From NCBI GenBank assembly GCA_021768245.1, contig JAETNO010000010.1:97588-161587 (forward strand): a DNA stretch of 64,000 nucleotides. Reading direction: 5' to 3'. Within the stretch, counting starts at the first letter, position 1. Each line of letters opens with the position of its first letter. Both the position numbers and the translations under genes were made by a program. Positions 53,628 to 62,074 of this stretch are shown here, in pieces. Below the pieces are notes generated by a model. It did not search any database and was not told where the DNA came from. It saw only the letters and a list, made by a program, of their open reading frames with translations. Source of the DNA: Bacteroidaceae bacterium (lineage in GTDB: Bacteria > Bacteroidota > Bacteroidia > Bacteroidales > Muribaculaceae).

Positions 53628-53906
53628 TCATTTGCGTTTCAGCCAGCGCATGGCCTTGAAGGCCTTGCTGCCGATTCTGAAGGTCACAAGCGCGATGTCA
53701 AGGTAGCTCAATGTCCCGAGCACCTTTCCGAGCAGCCCTGTCGACGACGCGGGTCCGAGTTTTTTCACATTTCCGAAATTGCGCCTCAAACGGTCACGGT
53801 TGATTTCAAGACGTGCGGCTGTATAGGCGCGCATATAGCGCAATTCGTCGAGGGTATAGCCATTCCAGGCTTCCTTTTCATGCGGGAGTTCTTTGGGTGT
53901 GCTCAT
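53628..53906 (-). CDS. Small basic protein of the YtxH/holin-like cassette
   Basis: I recognise no named domain. It has 92 residues with a charged N-terminal helix (LDELRYMRAYTAARLEINRDR) split here at LDELRYMRAY, then a moderately hydrophobic segment (about 58-80) and a strongly basic tail WLKRK. It begins 2 bp after the holin-like gene, so the two are almost certainly cotranscribed and coupled. Probably membrane-associated. Confidence 0.65.
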   Translation of the reverse strand: MSTPKELPHEKEAWNGYTLDELRYMRAYTAARLEINRDRLRRNFGNVKKLGPASSTGLLGKVLGTLSYLDIALVTFRIGSKAFKAMRWLKRK

Positions 53907-53908
53907 TA

Positions 53909-54250
53909 TCAGGAATTAAAGAAGAGACGTGAGACAAAACGCGCAATCGGATTGATAATCAACTGCTTCCTGAAAGCCAGGATTGCTGCGAGGATAAGCA
54001 CATAGAAAGCGCACATGATAAAATAGGCCCAGATAATCCCTACGCCCGTAGCGATGCAGCGCACGATTGCGAGCGACAGGAAAAACATGATTAGCGAAAC
54101 AAGCACGAAGGCCAGCAACGCAAAAGCGACCGATGTCAGCAACATGGTCATTTTTTCGGCGGCAGTCAGCTTGGCATAGTCGACATTGAGCTTCAGTGTG
54201 GATTTCAGCTCTTCCCAGAATGTGTTAAGTTGATTTTGTTTGTCAGCCAT
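53909..54250 (-). CDS. Holin-superfamily-III-like (DUF1469-type) membrane protein
   Basis: Integral membrane protein of unknown role; despite the holin label such chromosomal proteins are usually not lysis proteins. The 113-residue protein has a short charged N terminus, two helices (about 38-64 and 68-92) with a short turn, and a basic C-terminal tail. It sits in an apparent cassette with two YtxH proteins and a small basic protein, which favours an envelope-stress role over a phage origin. Confidence 0.75.
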   Translation of the reverse strand: MADKQNQLNTFWEELKSTLKLNVDYAKLTAAEKMTMLLTSVAFALLAFVLVSLIMFFLSLAIVRCIATGVGIIWAYFIMCAFYVLILAAILAFRKQLIINPIARFVSRLFFNS

Positions 54251-54301
54251 AAATAAGCATTGATGATGTTATTAGGCGCATGCGGTTATATCAGGCCTCA
54301 T

Positions 54302-54335
54302 GCCGTCTCCACCGCTTGGGGAGGACAGAGACGGC
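54302..54335. repeat. Intercistronic hairpin in the YtxH cassette
   Basis: GCCGTCTC (54302-54309) and GAGACGGC (54328-54335) form an 8-bp stem between the second YtxH gene and the holin-like gene. No T run follows on the minus strand, so an mRNA-processing or partial-termination role is possible. Confidence 0.5.
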
Positions 54336-54409
54336 GTGAGTCTGATTTTATTGAGTTGGTGCTTTAAGGGAAATCTCCTTTGGAGTGATGCCTTACATTC
54401 AGGGCTCAC

Positions 54410-54607
54410 TTAATCATCGATTTCCGTGGTAAGCTGCTCCACAAGGGCATCAATCTCATTGTCAGAGCAGATGATACCCTTCTTACGCAGAAGGTCGGCA
54501 ATGCGTGCACGCACTTCCTCCCCCTTTTCGGGAGCGAACAGCACGGCTGCGCCTGCGCCTACGATAGCACCGCCTATAAAAGCATAAAGCAAAGATAAAT
54601 TAGACAT
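54410..54607 (-). CDS. YtxH-like small membrane protein (second copy)
   Basis: 65 residues: one glycine/alanine-rich helix (about 5-26, FIGGAIVGAGAAVLF) followed by APEKGEEVRARI, the YtxH signature, and an acidic C-terminal helix. Paralogue of the next gene upstream (54647-54844). These proteins are linked with general stress responses in other bacteria; the function here is unknown. Confidence 0.8.
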   Translation of the reverse strand: MSNLSLLYAFIGGAIVGAGAAVLFAPEKGEEVRARIADLLRKKGIICSDNEIDALVEQLTTEIDD

Positions 54608-54646
54608 AAAACTGAGATTTTTTCTGTTGCATTAACGTTTTTCCTA

Positions 54647-54844
54647 TCACTTCTTGATTTCCTCGGCAATTTCGTCGGCGAGTTCCTCAAGCTTGCTCTT
54701 CTGCAGCTTGATTCCCTTGCTTTCGAGATACTTCACGATATTTTCACGGGTCTTTTCACCTTTTTCAGGAGCGAGGAGTAAACCGACGGCAGCACCGGCT
54801 ACTGCACCACCGATAACTGCGAGAACAATGTTTAAAGCTTTCAT
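54647..54844 (-). CDS. YtxH-like small membrane protein (first copy)
   Basis: 65 residues: glycine/alanine-rich helix (AVIGGAVAGAAVGLLL), the APEKGEKTRENI signature and an amphipathic charged tail rich in lysine and glutamate. Same length and layout as the adjacent copy, 39 bp apart, indicating tandem duplication with divergence. First gene of the cassette; a set of AACGTT elements lies upstream. Confidence 0.82.
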   Translation of the reverse strand: MKALNIVLAVIGGAVAGAAVGLLLAPEKGEKTRENIVKYLESKGIKLQKSKLEELADEIAEEIKK

Positions 54845-54890
54845 CTTTCAGTTTTTTTATTTTTAGGGTTGAATTGTTTCTATTGACATA

Positions 54891-54927
54891 AACGTTGAAA
54901 AACGTGAAAAGTTCACTCGGAAACGTT
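54891..54927 (-). promoter_or_regulatory. Possible operator upstream of the YtxH cassette
   Basis: Two AACGTT palindromes (54891-54896 and 54922-54927) are 31 bp apart, about three helical turns. Between them is a GTGAA-AAG-TTCAC inverted repeat (54904-54916). This lies 47-83 bp before the first YtxH start. I found no exact TAnnTTTG box here, so an alternative sigma factor or activator may be used. Confidence 0.35.
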
Positions 54928-55047
54928 CAAAAATCACATGAAAATCCATAGGGATTCCCGCCCTAAAGGTAACACCTTTTACCCGTCTTTCCAAAAAGGC
55001 AACGGGCAAAATTCACGGTGCATCATGAAAATAAATGTTAATGACCA

Positions 55048-57312
55048 TCAACCCTCTATGGGCGCTATCCTGCGCAAATTACCTACAACCCATACCGTGT
55101 CCCCTTCACCGAACACAATCGACGGGTCGGGCTGCAGATAGCTGTCGCCACGCTGCACAGCCACGAGCAGCGCTTCCCAGACATTGCGGAAGTTCGACGT
55201 GACAATAGTCTTCCCTATCAGGGGGGAAGTTGCCTTCAGCCTTATGCCTGTCAGCTTGACATCGTTGGCCGACACTTCGGCTACATCCTCATCGCTGACC
55301 TCCACTACCGACAGCAGTTTCTGAATCTCATCGTCAGTGCCAATCACCCCGAGCACGTCGCCGGGAAAGATTCGCTCCTCTGCTCCGGGCACCATTATCA
55401 TGCGTCCCCCGCGCTGAATCGACGACACCGACACCCCGTAGCGGCTGCGCAGACCTGAATTCTTCAATTGCTCCCCTACAAAAGGACACTTATAGCCCAC
55501 AGTCATATAGGCAAGGTGCATATTGGGCACGAGACGGTTCTTGGCCCCGCTACGGCGCAGCTCCCGCTCGTTGAGGTTGTCGATAAAGCGCGATTCAATC
55601 CTGACCATCCTCCTGTGGGCCGACTTCGAAAACGACAGGGCCAACACGAAAAACAGTCCCACGCCTATGGTCCAGCCAACCGCAAGCGAATAGACCGAAC
55701 TAAGGAAATAGACAAGTATGACCATGGCGATGAGCAGACGCACCACCGTCATTATTATCAGGGGCACGTCATAGTGTGCGTTTGCCGCGCGCAGACGCTC
55801 CCGTTCGGTTTTCTTCGAGGCGGGATATGTCATGGCGAGAAGGAAAGGCGACATCACCACGAGCGACACCACAGTGCCGAAGAAGCGGCCCCAGTTCGGG
55901 AAAATCTCCCTCATGGCGGGGATTATAAAATCAAGCGAAATAATGCAGAGTGCTATCAGGACCATTGAATAGAGCACAACCCTCCAGAGATATCTCTTGA
56001 AAAGTGACTGCCATAGCAGCTTCGTCGCGCTCGCCGAAGTCGTGGCCTCCTCCGTATAGCGGTCTATAAGGAAATGGAGCCTGTGAGGTAGATGCGACTC
56101 GACAAAACGGCATGCGGGGTCAGCCATGCGGATAAAATAAGGAGTCGTAAACGTGGTGACGACCGAAACGGCCACCACTATAGGATAAATCTGCGGGTCG
56201 AGGACTCCCAGCGACATGCCGAGCGATGCGATGATAAAGGCGAACTCACCGATTTGCGTCAGCGAGAAGCCTGATTCTATGGCCACCCTGAGCGACTGAC
56301 CCGTAAGGAGCATACCGGTAGTCCCGAAAAATATCATCCCGACAATCACCACAACCGACAGCACCAGAATCGGGAACCAATACTGGACTATGATATGCGG
56401 GTTGACCATCATGCCGACAGATATGAAGAAAACAGAACCGAAAAGGTCTTTGACAGGCAGCGTCACCTTCTCGATTCTCTCGGCAAAACTCGTGCCGGCC
56501 AATATCGACCCCATCACGAAGGCTCCGAGAGCGAGCGAGAAACCGCAGGCCACGGAAAACACCGCCATTCCGAGGCAAAGCCCCATTGAAACTATAAGCA
56601 GAGTCTCCGAGTTAAGGAATCTACGCTGGGAATTGAGCAGCGACGGAAGCACGAAGACTCCGACCAGAAACCATATTATAAGGAAAAACGCGAGTTTACT
56701 GATACTGTAGAGCATTTCGCCACCCTCTACACTGTTGTTGATGGCTATCGACGACAGAATGACCATCATAAGGACAGCGAAAAGATCCTCGACTATAAGC
56801 ACCGCGAAAACGAGCGAGGCAAAACGCCTGTGACGCAGATTGAGGTCAGTAAAAGCCTTTATGATAATGGTTGTCGACGACATCGAGAGCATGCCCCCGA
56901 GGAAAAGCGAGTTGATATGGGAAAAGCCAAGCACATGTCCCACCGCGAAACCCGCCGCCATCATACCGCAGACTATGAACAAGGCCGTCACCACAGCCGA
57001 ACCGCCCGCGTTGACGAGCTTCTTGAAACTGAATTCCAGTCCGAGCGAGAACAGGAGCACCACTATGCCGATTTGCGCCCAAAATTCGATGTTTGCCTCC
57101 GTTGAAACCGATGGAAGATATTCAAAATGGGGACTTGCAAGAAAGCCGGCTACTATATAGCCTAAAACCACAGGCTGCTTGAGCCATTTGAAAAGCAGGG
57201 TGGTGACCGCGCCGAGAATCAGGATAAAGGCGAGGTCACGGATCAGTCCCTCTACGTTGAATGTCTCGGATGCGACCGCAGCAGCGTTGGCGAGAATCAG
57301 GTTGAGTATCAT
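55048..57312 (-). CDS. CPA2-family monovalent cation/proton antiporter with two TrkA-C domains
   Basis: KefB/RosB-like antiporter, probably K+ or Na+ for H+. The 754-residue protein has about twelve helices (LGYIVAGFL, LLFSLGLEFSF, MLSMSSTTIIIKAF, LGAFVMGSILAG, SLTQIGEFAFIIASLG) to about residue 395. A linker with extra helices near 440-570 follows. Two RCK_C-like domains are at about 600-680 and 685-750. A nucleotide-binding RCK_N Rossmann domain is not seen, unlike KefB/KefC. MgtC lies upstream beyond a hairpin. Confidence 0.88.
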   Translation of the reverse strand: MILNLILANAAAVASETFNVEGLIRDLAFILILGAVTTLLFKWLKQPVVLGYIVAGFLASPHFEYLPSVSTEANIEFWAQIGIVVLLFSLGLEFSFKKLVNAGGSAVVTALFIVCGMMAAGFAVGHVLGFSHINSLFLGGMLSMSSTTIIIKAFTDLNLRHRRFASLVFAVLIVEDLFAVLMMVILSSIAINNSVEGGEMLYSISKLAFFLIIWFLVGVFVLPSLLNSQRRFLNSETLLIVSMGLCLGMAVFSVACGFSLALGAFVMGSILAGTSFAERIEKVTLPVKDLFGSVFFISVGMMVNPHIIVQYWFPILVLSVVVIVGMIFFGTTGMLLTGQSLRVAIESGFSLTQIGEFAFIIASLGMSLGVLDPQIYPIVVAVSVVTTFTTPYFIRMADPACRFVESHLPHRLHFLIDRYTEEATTSASATKLLWQSLFKRYLWRVVLYSMVLIALCIISLDFIIPAMREIFPNWGRFFGTVVSLVVMSPFLLAMTYPASKKTERERLRAANAHYDVPLIIMTVVRLLIAMVILVYFLSSVYSLAVGWTIGVGLFFVLALSFSKSAHRRMVRIESRFIDNLNERELRRSGAKNRLVPNMHLAYMTVGYKCPFVGEQLKNSGLRSRYGVSVSSIQRGGRMIMVPGAEERIFPGDVLGVIGTDDEIQKLLSVVEVSDEDVAEVSANDVKLTGIRLKATSPLIGKTIVTSNFRNVWEALLVAVQRGDSYLQPDPSIVFGEGDTVWVVGNLRRIAPIEG

Positions 57313-57355
57313 GCGTAAGTTATGGATGATTGGGAAGAATGATCGACCGGGACTA

Positions 57356-57397
57356 AGAAACTGTTTAAATTTTTCTCGTAAATTTTAAATAGTTTCT
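57356..57397 (-). terminator. Hairpin after mgtC
   Basis: 14-bp AT-rich arms (57356-57369 and 57384-57397, one G/T pair) begin at the mgtC stop codon and end 43 bp before the antiporter start. On the minus strand the 3' arm is U-rich in part. Confidence 0.55.
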
Positions 57398-58112
57398 AAG
57401 ACAGGTCGGCCTGGTTTGAAAGCGAGATTGAGATTGTAGGATGGACTTCGTGGAGAGCGGCGAAAACATCGATGAAATCCGAGTGCTCCCGGATTAGAAT
57501 CAGCAGATTAAGCCGTGTAGTGTCAGACTCGTAGTCATATTCCACATACACCCTCGAAAGGTGGATATTATATTTCTCAAGCACCTCGCGGTAAGGTTGG
57601 ATTGTCTTCACTATCCCCTTGACTTTCAAGCGTATTGTTCGCGCCTCATTCCCGACATTCACCTGACGTTCAAGCCATTCGAGCAGCGTCAGCACAATGA
57701 GTACGAGGAGCGTCGCCACGAAAGCGATAAGATAGAGCCCGCAGCCCACCGCCATACCGATTGTGGCTATAATCCAGATTCCGGCTGCAGTGGTCAGGCC
57801 ACGCACCGACCCCTTCATCTGTATGATGGTGCCCGCGCCAAGAAAACCGATGCCTGAAAGCACCTGGGCGGCTATACGGCTCGGGTCGCCACGCAGAAGT
57901 CCTACAGTCTCCTGACACACATAGATTGACAGCATCATGGCGATGCACGCACCCATCGAAATCAACGAAAATGTGCGCAGACCTGCCATCTGCCCTTTCT
58001 GCTTGCGCTCGATGCCGACAAGGCTTCCGAGCACGAGGCTCACCACTATCCTGACGATAGCGGTCGTGGATGTCAGCTCCACGCTATTGATTGTCTGCCA
58101 GAAATTTTCCAT
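57396..58112 (-). CDS. MgtC/SapB-family inner-membrane protein
   Basis: Family linked to growth in low magnesium and to ATP synthase control in some pathogens. The 238-residue protein has four to five N-terminal helices, with the signature SLVLGSLVGIERKQKGQMAGLRT (first half SLVLGSLVGIER) and LSGIGFLGAGTI. A C-terminal ACT-like domain of about 85 residues follows. It starts 26 bp after the coiled-coil gene. Substrate or partner unknown. Confidence 0.9.
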   Translation of the reverse strand: MENFWQTINSVELTSTTAIVRIVVSLVLGSLVGIERKQKGQMAGLRTFSLISMGACIAMMLSIYVCQETVGLLRGDPSRIAAQVLSGIGFLGAGTIIQMKGSVRGLTTAAGIWIIATIGMAVGCGLYLIAFVATLLVLIVLTLLEWLERQVNVGNEARTIRLKVKGIVKTIQPYREVLEKYNIHLSRVYVEYDYESDTTRLNLLILIREHSDFIDVFAALHEVHPTISISLSNQADLS

Positions 58113-58138
58113 TTTACTCTATTGGTTTAATCCGGCCT

Positions 58139-59047
58139 TTATTTTTTCATAGTGAAGTGGCGCGATGTCAGACGGTAACCGTCAGTGAAAAGTTCAACCG
58201 TGTAATCGCCGGGAGTGAGCGTAGTGTTGACGTCCCAATAGATTTTGACGCCGGCGATTTCATCTCCGGCATATTCAATATTCTTCCTTGCGCTCGCTGC
58301 CACTGACTTACCCTCGAAGCTGAACGAGCCGGCCCCTCCGAGCAACTGCCCTTCGGGATTCACTATGCGCAGATAGATGGTCTTTTCGCCTACCGGAGTC
58401 GAATTGTTCTGCGGGATAGTGAACGTTACCATAAGCTGCTTGGCCTTGGTGACATTCTTCTCCACCTTCCCGTTCTTTTTAAGACCCGTGAGCGACACGC
58501 CTGTCACATTGAGCTTCTCGGCAAGGGTCATGCGCTCGCTGAGAGTCTCGTTGCTCTTGGTGACCTCCTGCACTTTCGACGAAAGCCTCTCGTTCTGGCT
58601 CTTTATCTCCTGGTTCTCCGCGCGCAGTCCCGCATTTTCCTTGTTCAGGGAATCAATCTGGGCTATATAGTGGCGGAGCAGCCCCTTGAGGGTCGAGATC
58701 TCATTCTGGAGTTCCTTGATTCGGGCCTGCGACTTCACCTTCTCACTCTTCAGTTCCTGCATCAGCTGCTCGACTTTAGCCTTGGCAGCCGTATATTTAG
58801 CGAGAATCGTATCGTTGGCAAGACGCTGGGCCTGGTCTTCATATTGCTGGAACTCAGCATTAAGCATATCAAATTCGTTGGAGAGCTGGAGTTGCTCGTT
58901 GGTGAGCATGAGCTCCTCGTTCTGAAGCTTCGCCTCCTGCACCTGCGATTTCAGCGATGCGACCTGGAAGACTCCGAAACCTACCGCGATAAGCAGCAGC
59001 ACGGCCAGGACTACAGTAAGGATTACGATGGGCGATTTACCTTTCAT
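58139..59047 (-). CDS. Membrane-anchored coiled-coil protein of unknown function
   Basis: 302 residues. One N-terminal membrane helix (about 8-29) is followed by a long coiled coil (about 30-180; heptads rich in Leu, Gln, Glu and Asn). A beta-rich C-terminal domain includes ATKQLMVTFTIPQN-like KQLMVTFTIPQN and GDYTVELFTDG, which resembles an immunoglobulin-like fold. The long coiled coil would extend through the periplasm. Similar proteins occur in Bacteroidales but I know no function. It has a strong promoter and precedes mgtC. Confidence 0.75.
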   Translation of the reverse strand: MKGKSPIVILTVVLAVLLLIAVGFGVFQVASLKSQVQEAKLQNEELMLTNEQLQLSNEFDMLNAEFQQYEDQAQRLANDTILAKYTAAKAKVEQLMQELKSEKVKSQARIKELQNEISTLKGLLRHYIAQIDSLNKENAGLRAENQEIKSQNERLSSKVQEVTKSNETLSERMTLAEKLNVTGVSLTGLKKNGKVEKNVTKAKQLMVTFTIPQNNSTPVGEKTIYLRIVNPEGQLLGGAGSFSFEGKSVAASARKNIEYAGDEIAGVKIYWDVNTTLTPGDYTVELFTDGYRLTSRHFTMKK

Positions 59048-59142
59048 AAAGCTTTCTTATAAACTGTTGGATTTTAGCGTAATTATGAATTCCGTGGCAA
59101 CCCCGCCGTCCCCGCGCGGGAAAGCGGACCGCCGACAAACTG

Positions 59143-59174
59143 CAAAATTACTAAACACTCCCCGACAATCCAAA
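59143..59174 (-). promoter_or_regulatory. Promoter of the coiled-coil gene and mgtC
   Basis: On the minus strand TTTG (59174-59171), 20 bp, TAATTTTG (59150-59143). The roughly 90-nt leader contains a GC-rich region around 59102-59135, including the palindrome CCCGCGCGGG, that could form a stable hairpin. Confidence 0.75.
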
Positions 59175-59297
59175 TCCCCACCCCAAAACTTTAAAACAAC
59201 AAGCAATATGCGGTTCATAGCTTTAATGTAATCCATTAAAAATACGCCGTTCCTAAAATTTACATCAAAATAAATCAGACAATCACCCGAGATTTAG

Positions 59298-59305
59298 TAA
59301 ATTTG
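59298..59305 (+). promoter_or_regulatory. Candidate hsdR -7 box
   Basis: TAAATTTG, 38 bp before the hsdR start. The -33 region is not recognisable. The rest of the gap to 59048 holds the divergent promoter described above and nothing else I recognise. Confidence 0.35.
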
Positions 59306-59342
59306 CAACTTCTGATAACTCTGATTATCGGAACTTACAGGT

Positions 59343-62072
59343 ATGACACCCGAAGAAAGAGCAAGAATAAAGATAGACCGATGGTTTGAAGATGCCGGAT
59401 GGGATGTGGTTGACCGAAACCAATACACCCCGTCATCAACAGCAGTCGCCATTCGTGAAGGATTGTTACATAACAATCTTGAAGCCGATTATTTCCTGTT
59501 TATCAACGGGAAAGCAGTCGGTGTGCTTGAGGCAAAACGGAGAGAGGTTGATGTGCATGATGCCGTTGTGGCGGAACAAGCGGAGAACTACACTCGTTCT
59601 GTTCCAAATTGCTATCAGAAAATTGCCGATGTACTTCCATTAGTCTATCTATCCAATGGAGAGACAGTGCTTTTCAAAAACCAGAATAAGCAGGATTCCT
59701 GCTATGATACACTCAATAGGATTCATACGCCTAAGGAAATTGTAAAAATGCTCGGAATCAAGGATTTCTATGCCGGGCTTCCCTCGCTGAGGGAACGAGG
59801 ACTGAGGGAATGTCAATATGAGGCTATAACCGAACTTGAAAAATCTTTCAGAATCGGTCAAAACCGTGCATTGATGGTGTTAGCGACAGGAGCGGGCAAG
59901 ACCTATACAGCTGTGACAGCAGCTTACAGATTTCTCAACTACACGCCGATGCGCCGAGTCCTTTTCCTCGTTGACCGTAATAATCTTGGCCGGCAGGCAG
60001 AGGGTGAGTTTGGCACATATAAATTAACTGAAACCGGTGCCCCGTTCAATACTATATATGGAGTTGAACGCCTGAAATCTGCCATCATTCCGGCAGACGC
60101 CAATGTGGTCATATCTACTATTCAAAGGCTGTTCGCATTTCTCAAAGGAGAGCCTATCACAAGCGATAATGAGGACGATGAAAATAGTGTTACAAACGGA
60201 GAGATTGTCTTACCACCCAATCCTAAATTACCGCAGGATTATTTCGACCTCATAATAATCGACGAATGCCACCGCTCGATATATGGTGACTGGAAAAAAG
60301 TTCTTGAATATTTTAATAAGGCTAAGTTAATAGGACTTACAGCAACTCCCGTCCCGGAAACGATGGCTTTCTTCAACAATAATCGAGTTGTCAATTATAC
60401 TCTTGAAAAGTCAATCGTTGATGGAGTCAATGTCGGATGCCGGGTCTATCGCATAAAAACCAAAGAAACAGAGGAAGGTGGCGCAATCCGTGTGGGCGAC
60501 AAATTGAAACAAGTCACACGATATACCGGCAAAGTTGAGACCTTCAGCAGCAAGGAAACACAGAACTACACAAAAGAGGAATTAAATCGTTCCATCATCA
60601 ATCCCGCACAGATAAAGCTGATTCTCCAGACATACAAGGACTCTGTGTATTCGGAAATGTTCATCGAACCGCAGCGGGAACCAATCTTCGATTATCTTCC
60701 CAAGACCTTGATATTTGCTCTCAATGAGGCTCACGCCAATAATATCGTCAAGATTGCCAAGGAGGTTTTCGGCAAAGAGGATAATGATAAATTTGTGCAG
60801 AAAATCACATATTCCGCCGGTGACAGCGACGCACTTATACGCTCATTCCGCAACGATAAAGATTTTCGTATAGCCGTGACTTGTACGCTCGTTGCAACCG
60901 GAACCGACGTCAAGCCGCTTGAAGTGTTGATTTTCATGCGTGATGTACGAAGCGAACCCCTTTATATTCAGATGAAAGGACGTGGCACCCGTACCATCGG
61001 CGATGATATTCTCCGCAATGTAACGCCCAACGCTTTCAGTAAAGACTGCTTCTATCTTGTGGATGCGGTAGGCGTGACTGAATCGGTAAAATCCATTAAT
61101 GTGCCGGGCGAAGACCAAGGCCCTGTTGAAACCATCACCTTGAAGCAACTGCTGGAATGGATGACCCACGGGAAATTGCCCGACAGCTATTTCAAATTGC
61201 TCGCAAGCCGGTTGGCTCGTATATCGACAAAATGTACTGAGGAGCAAAGAAAAGAGTTTACAGAGAAAACTCATGGCACGTCCATGCAGGAACTCGCTGA
61301 ACGTATATTCAAGGCTCTTGACCCGGAAACCGCGCCACAACTCCCCCATTATCGCGACATCAATGATACGAATGTCGAACGCAAAGGACTTTTTGCGCCA
61401 CTGTCGCTTCATCCCGATGCGAGAGAGTATCTGTTGATACTCAACGCCGGATTTATCAAGACAATTATTCCCGGCGAGGATACACTCATATCCAAGGGTT
61501 TCTCCATTGAAGAAGCACAGGAGACCACATCGGCATTTGAGGAATATTGCAAGACACATGCCGATGAGATTGAAGCTCTAAGAATCCTGTACAACAATAC
61601 CGGCGAGCCGCTCACTTATCCCATGCTCAAAAATTTGGAGGTAAAGTTAAGAATCGCAAACGCCAGGTTCAATGTTTCCCAACTGTGGAACAGTTATTCG
61701 CTGCTTAACCGTGAGAAAGTTGCTGTCCGCTCGACTACTGAGGAAAAAGAGGCCGTTACCAATATCATTCAGCTTGTGAGATTTGCCCTCGGCCAGATTG
61801 AAAGGCTTGACTCGATATATTCTACCGCCAACCAATATTTTAACCTTTGGTATGGTCAGTTGCAACGCTCCGTTACCGACAAACAGATTGAGGTTCTCCG
61901 AGATGTCGTCAGCTATATAGCGTCAAACGGATCTGTTACCATAAAGGACATACGGGAGGATGACAAATCACAGGCAATGAAGCTGATTAAGACTTTTGGC
62001 TCACTCAAAGAAGCCGACGCCGCCCTTCTCTCGTTGGCAGGATTTATTATTTATCATAGAAATGTAGCATAG
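59343..62072 (+). CDS. hsdR: Type I restriction enzyme R subunit
   Basis: Endonuclease and DNA-translocating motor of a type I R-M system. The 909-residue protein has the nuclease site Asp49 and Glu63-x-Lys65 (ADYFLF and LEAKRR), Walker A ATGAGKT at 181-187 and the DECH box at 307-310. The motif-VI-like MKGRGTRT comes later. A C-terminal EcoEI-type R domain follows. Length and domain order fit the HsdR subgroup with EcoEI_R_C rather than EcoKI length. It lies 2 bp before hsdM. Confidence 0.95.
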   Translation: MTPEERARIKIDRWFEDAGWDVVDRNQYTPSSTAVAIREGLLHNNLEADYFLFINGKAVGVLEAKRREVDVHDAVVAEQAENYTRSVPNCYQKIADVLPLVYLSNGETVLFKNQNKQDSCYDTLNRIHTPKEIVKMLGIKDFYAGLPSLRERGLRECQYEAITELEKSFRIGQNRALMVLATGAGKTYTAVTAAYRFLNYTPMRRVLFLVDRNNLGRQAEGEFGTYKLTETGAPFNTIYGVERLKSAIIPADANVVISTIQRLFAFLKGEPITSDNEDDENSVTNGEIVLPPNPKLPQDYFDLIIIDECHRSIYGDWKKVLEYFNKAKLIGLTATPVPETMAFFNNNRVVNYTLEKSIVDGVNVGCRVYRIKTKETEEGGAIRVGDKLKQVTRYTGKVETFSSKETQNYTKEELNRSIINPAQIKLILQTYKDSVYSEMFIEPQREPIFDYLPKTLIFALNEAHANNIVKIAKEVFGKEDNDKFVQKITYSAGDSDALIRSFRNDKDFRIAVTCTLVATGTDVKPLEVLIFMRDVRSEPLYIQMKGRGTRTIGDDILRNVTPNAFSKDCFYLVDAVGVTESVKSINVPGEDQGPVETITLKQLLEWMTHGKLPDSYFKLLASRLARISTKCTEEQRKEFTEKTHGTSMQELAERIFKALDPETAPQLPHYRDINDTNVERKGLFAPLSLHPDAREYLLILNAGFIKTIIPGEDTLISKGFSIEEAQETTSAFEEYCKTHADEIEALRILYNNTGEPLTYPMLKNLEVKLRIANARFNVSQLWNSYSLLNREKVAVRSTTEEKEAVTNIIQLVRFALGQIERLDSIYSTANQYFNLWYGQLQRSVTDKQIEVLRDVVSYIASNGSVTIKDIREDDKSQAMKLIKTFGSLKEADAALLSLAGFIIYHRNVA

Positions 62073-62074
62073 CA

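Noticed and set aside
53909..54250. Holin-like gene as sign of a prophage
   Set aside because: No endolysin, capsid, tail or integrase genes nearby; neighbours are YtxH and prmA.
59048..59342. Shared AATT-palindrome array upstream of hsdR
   Set aside because: Only a weak GATAA/TTATC pairing near 59313-59330; no chain like that between hsdM and hsdS.
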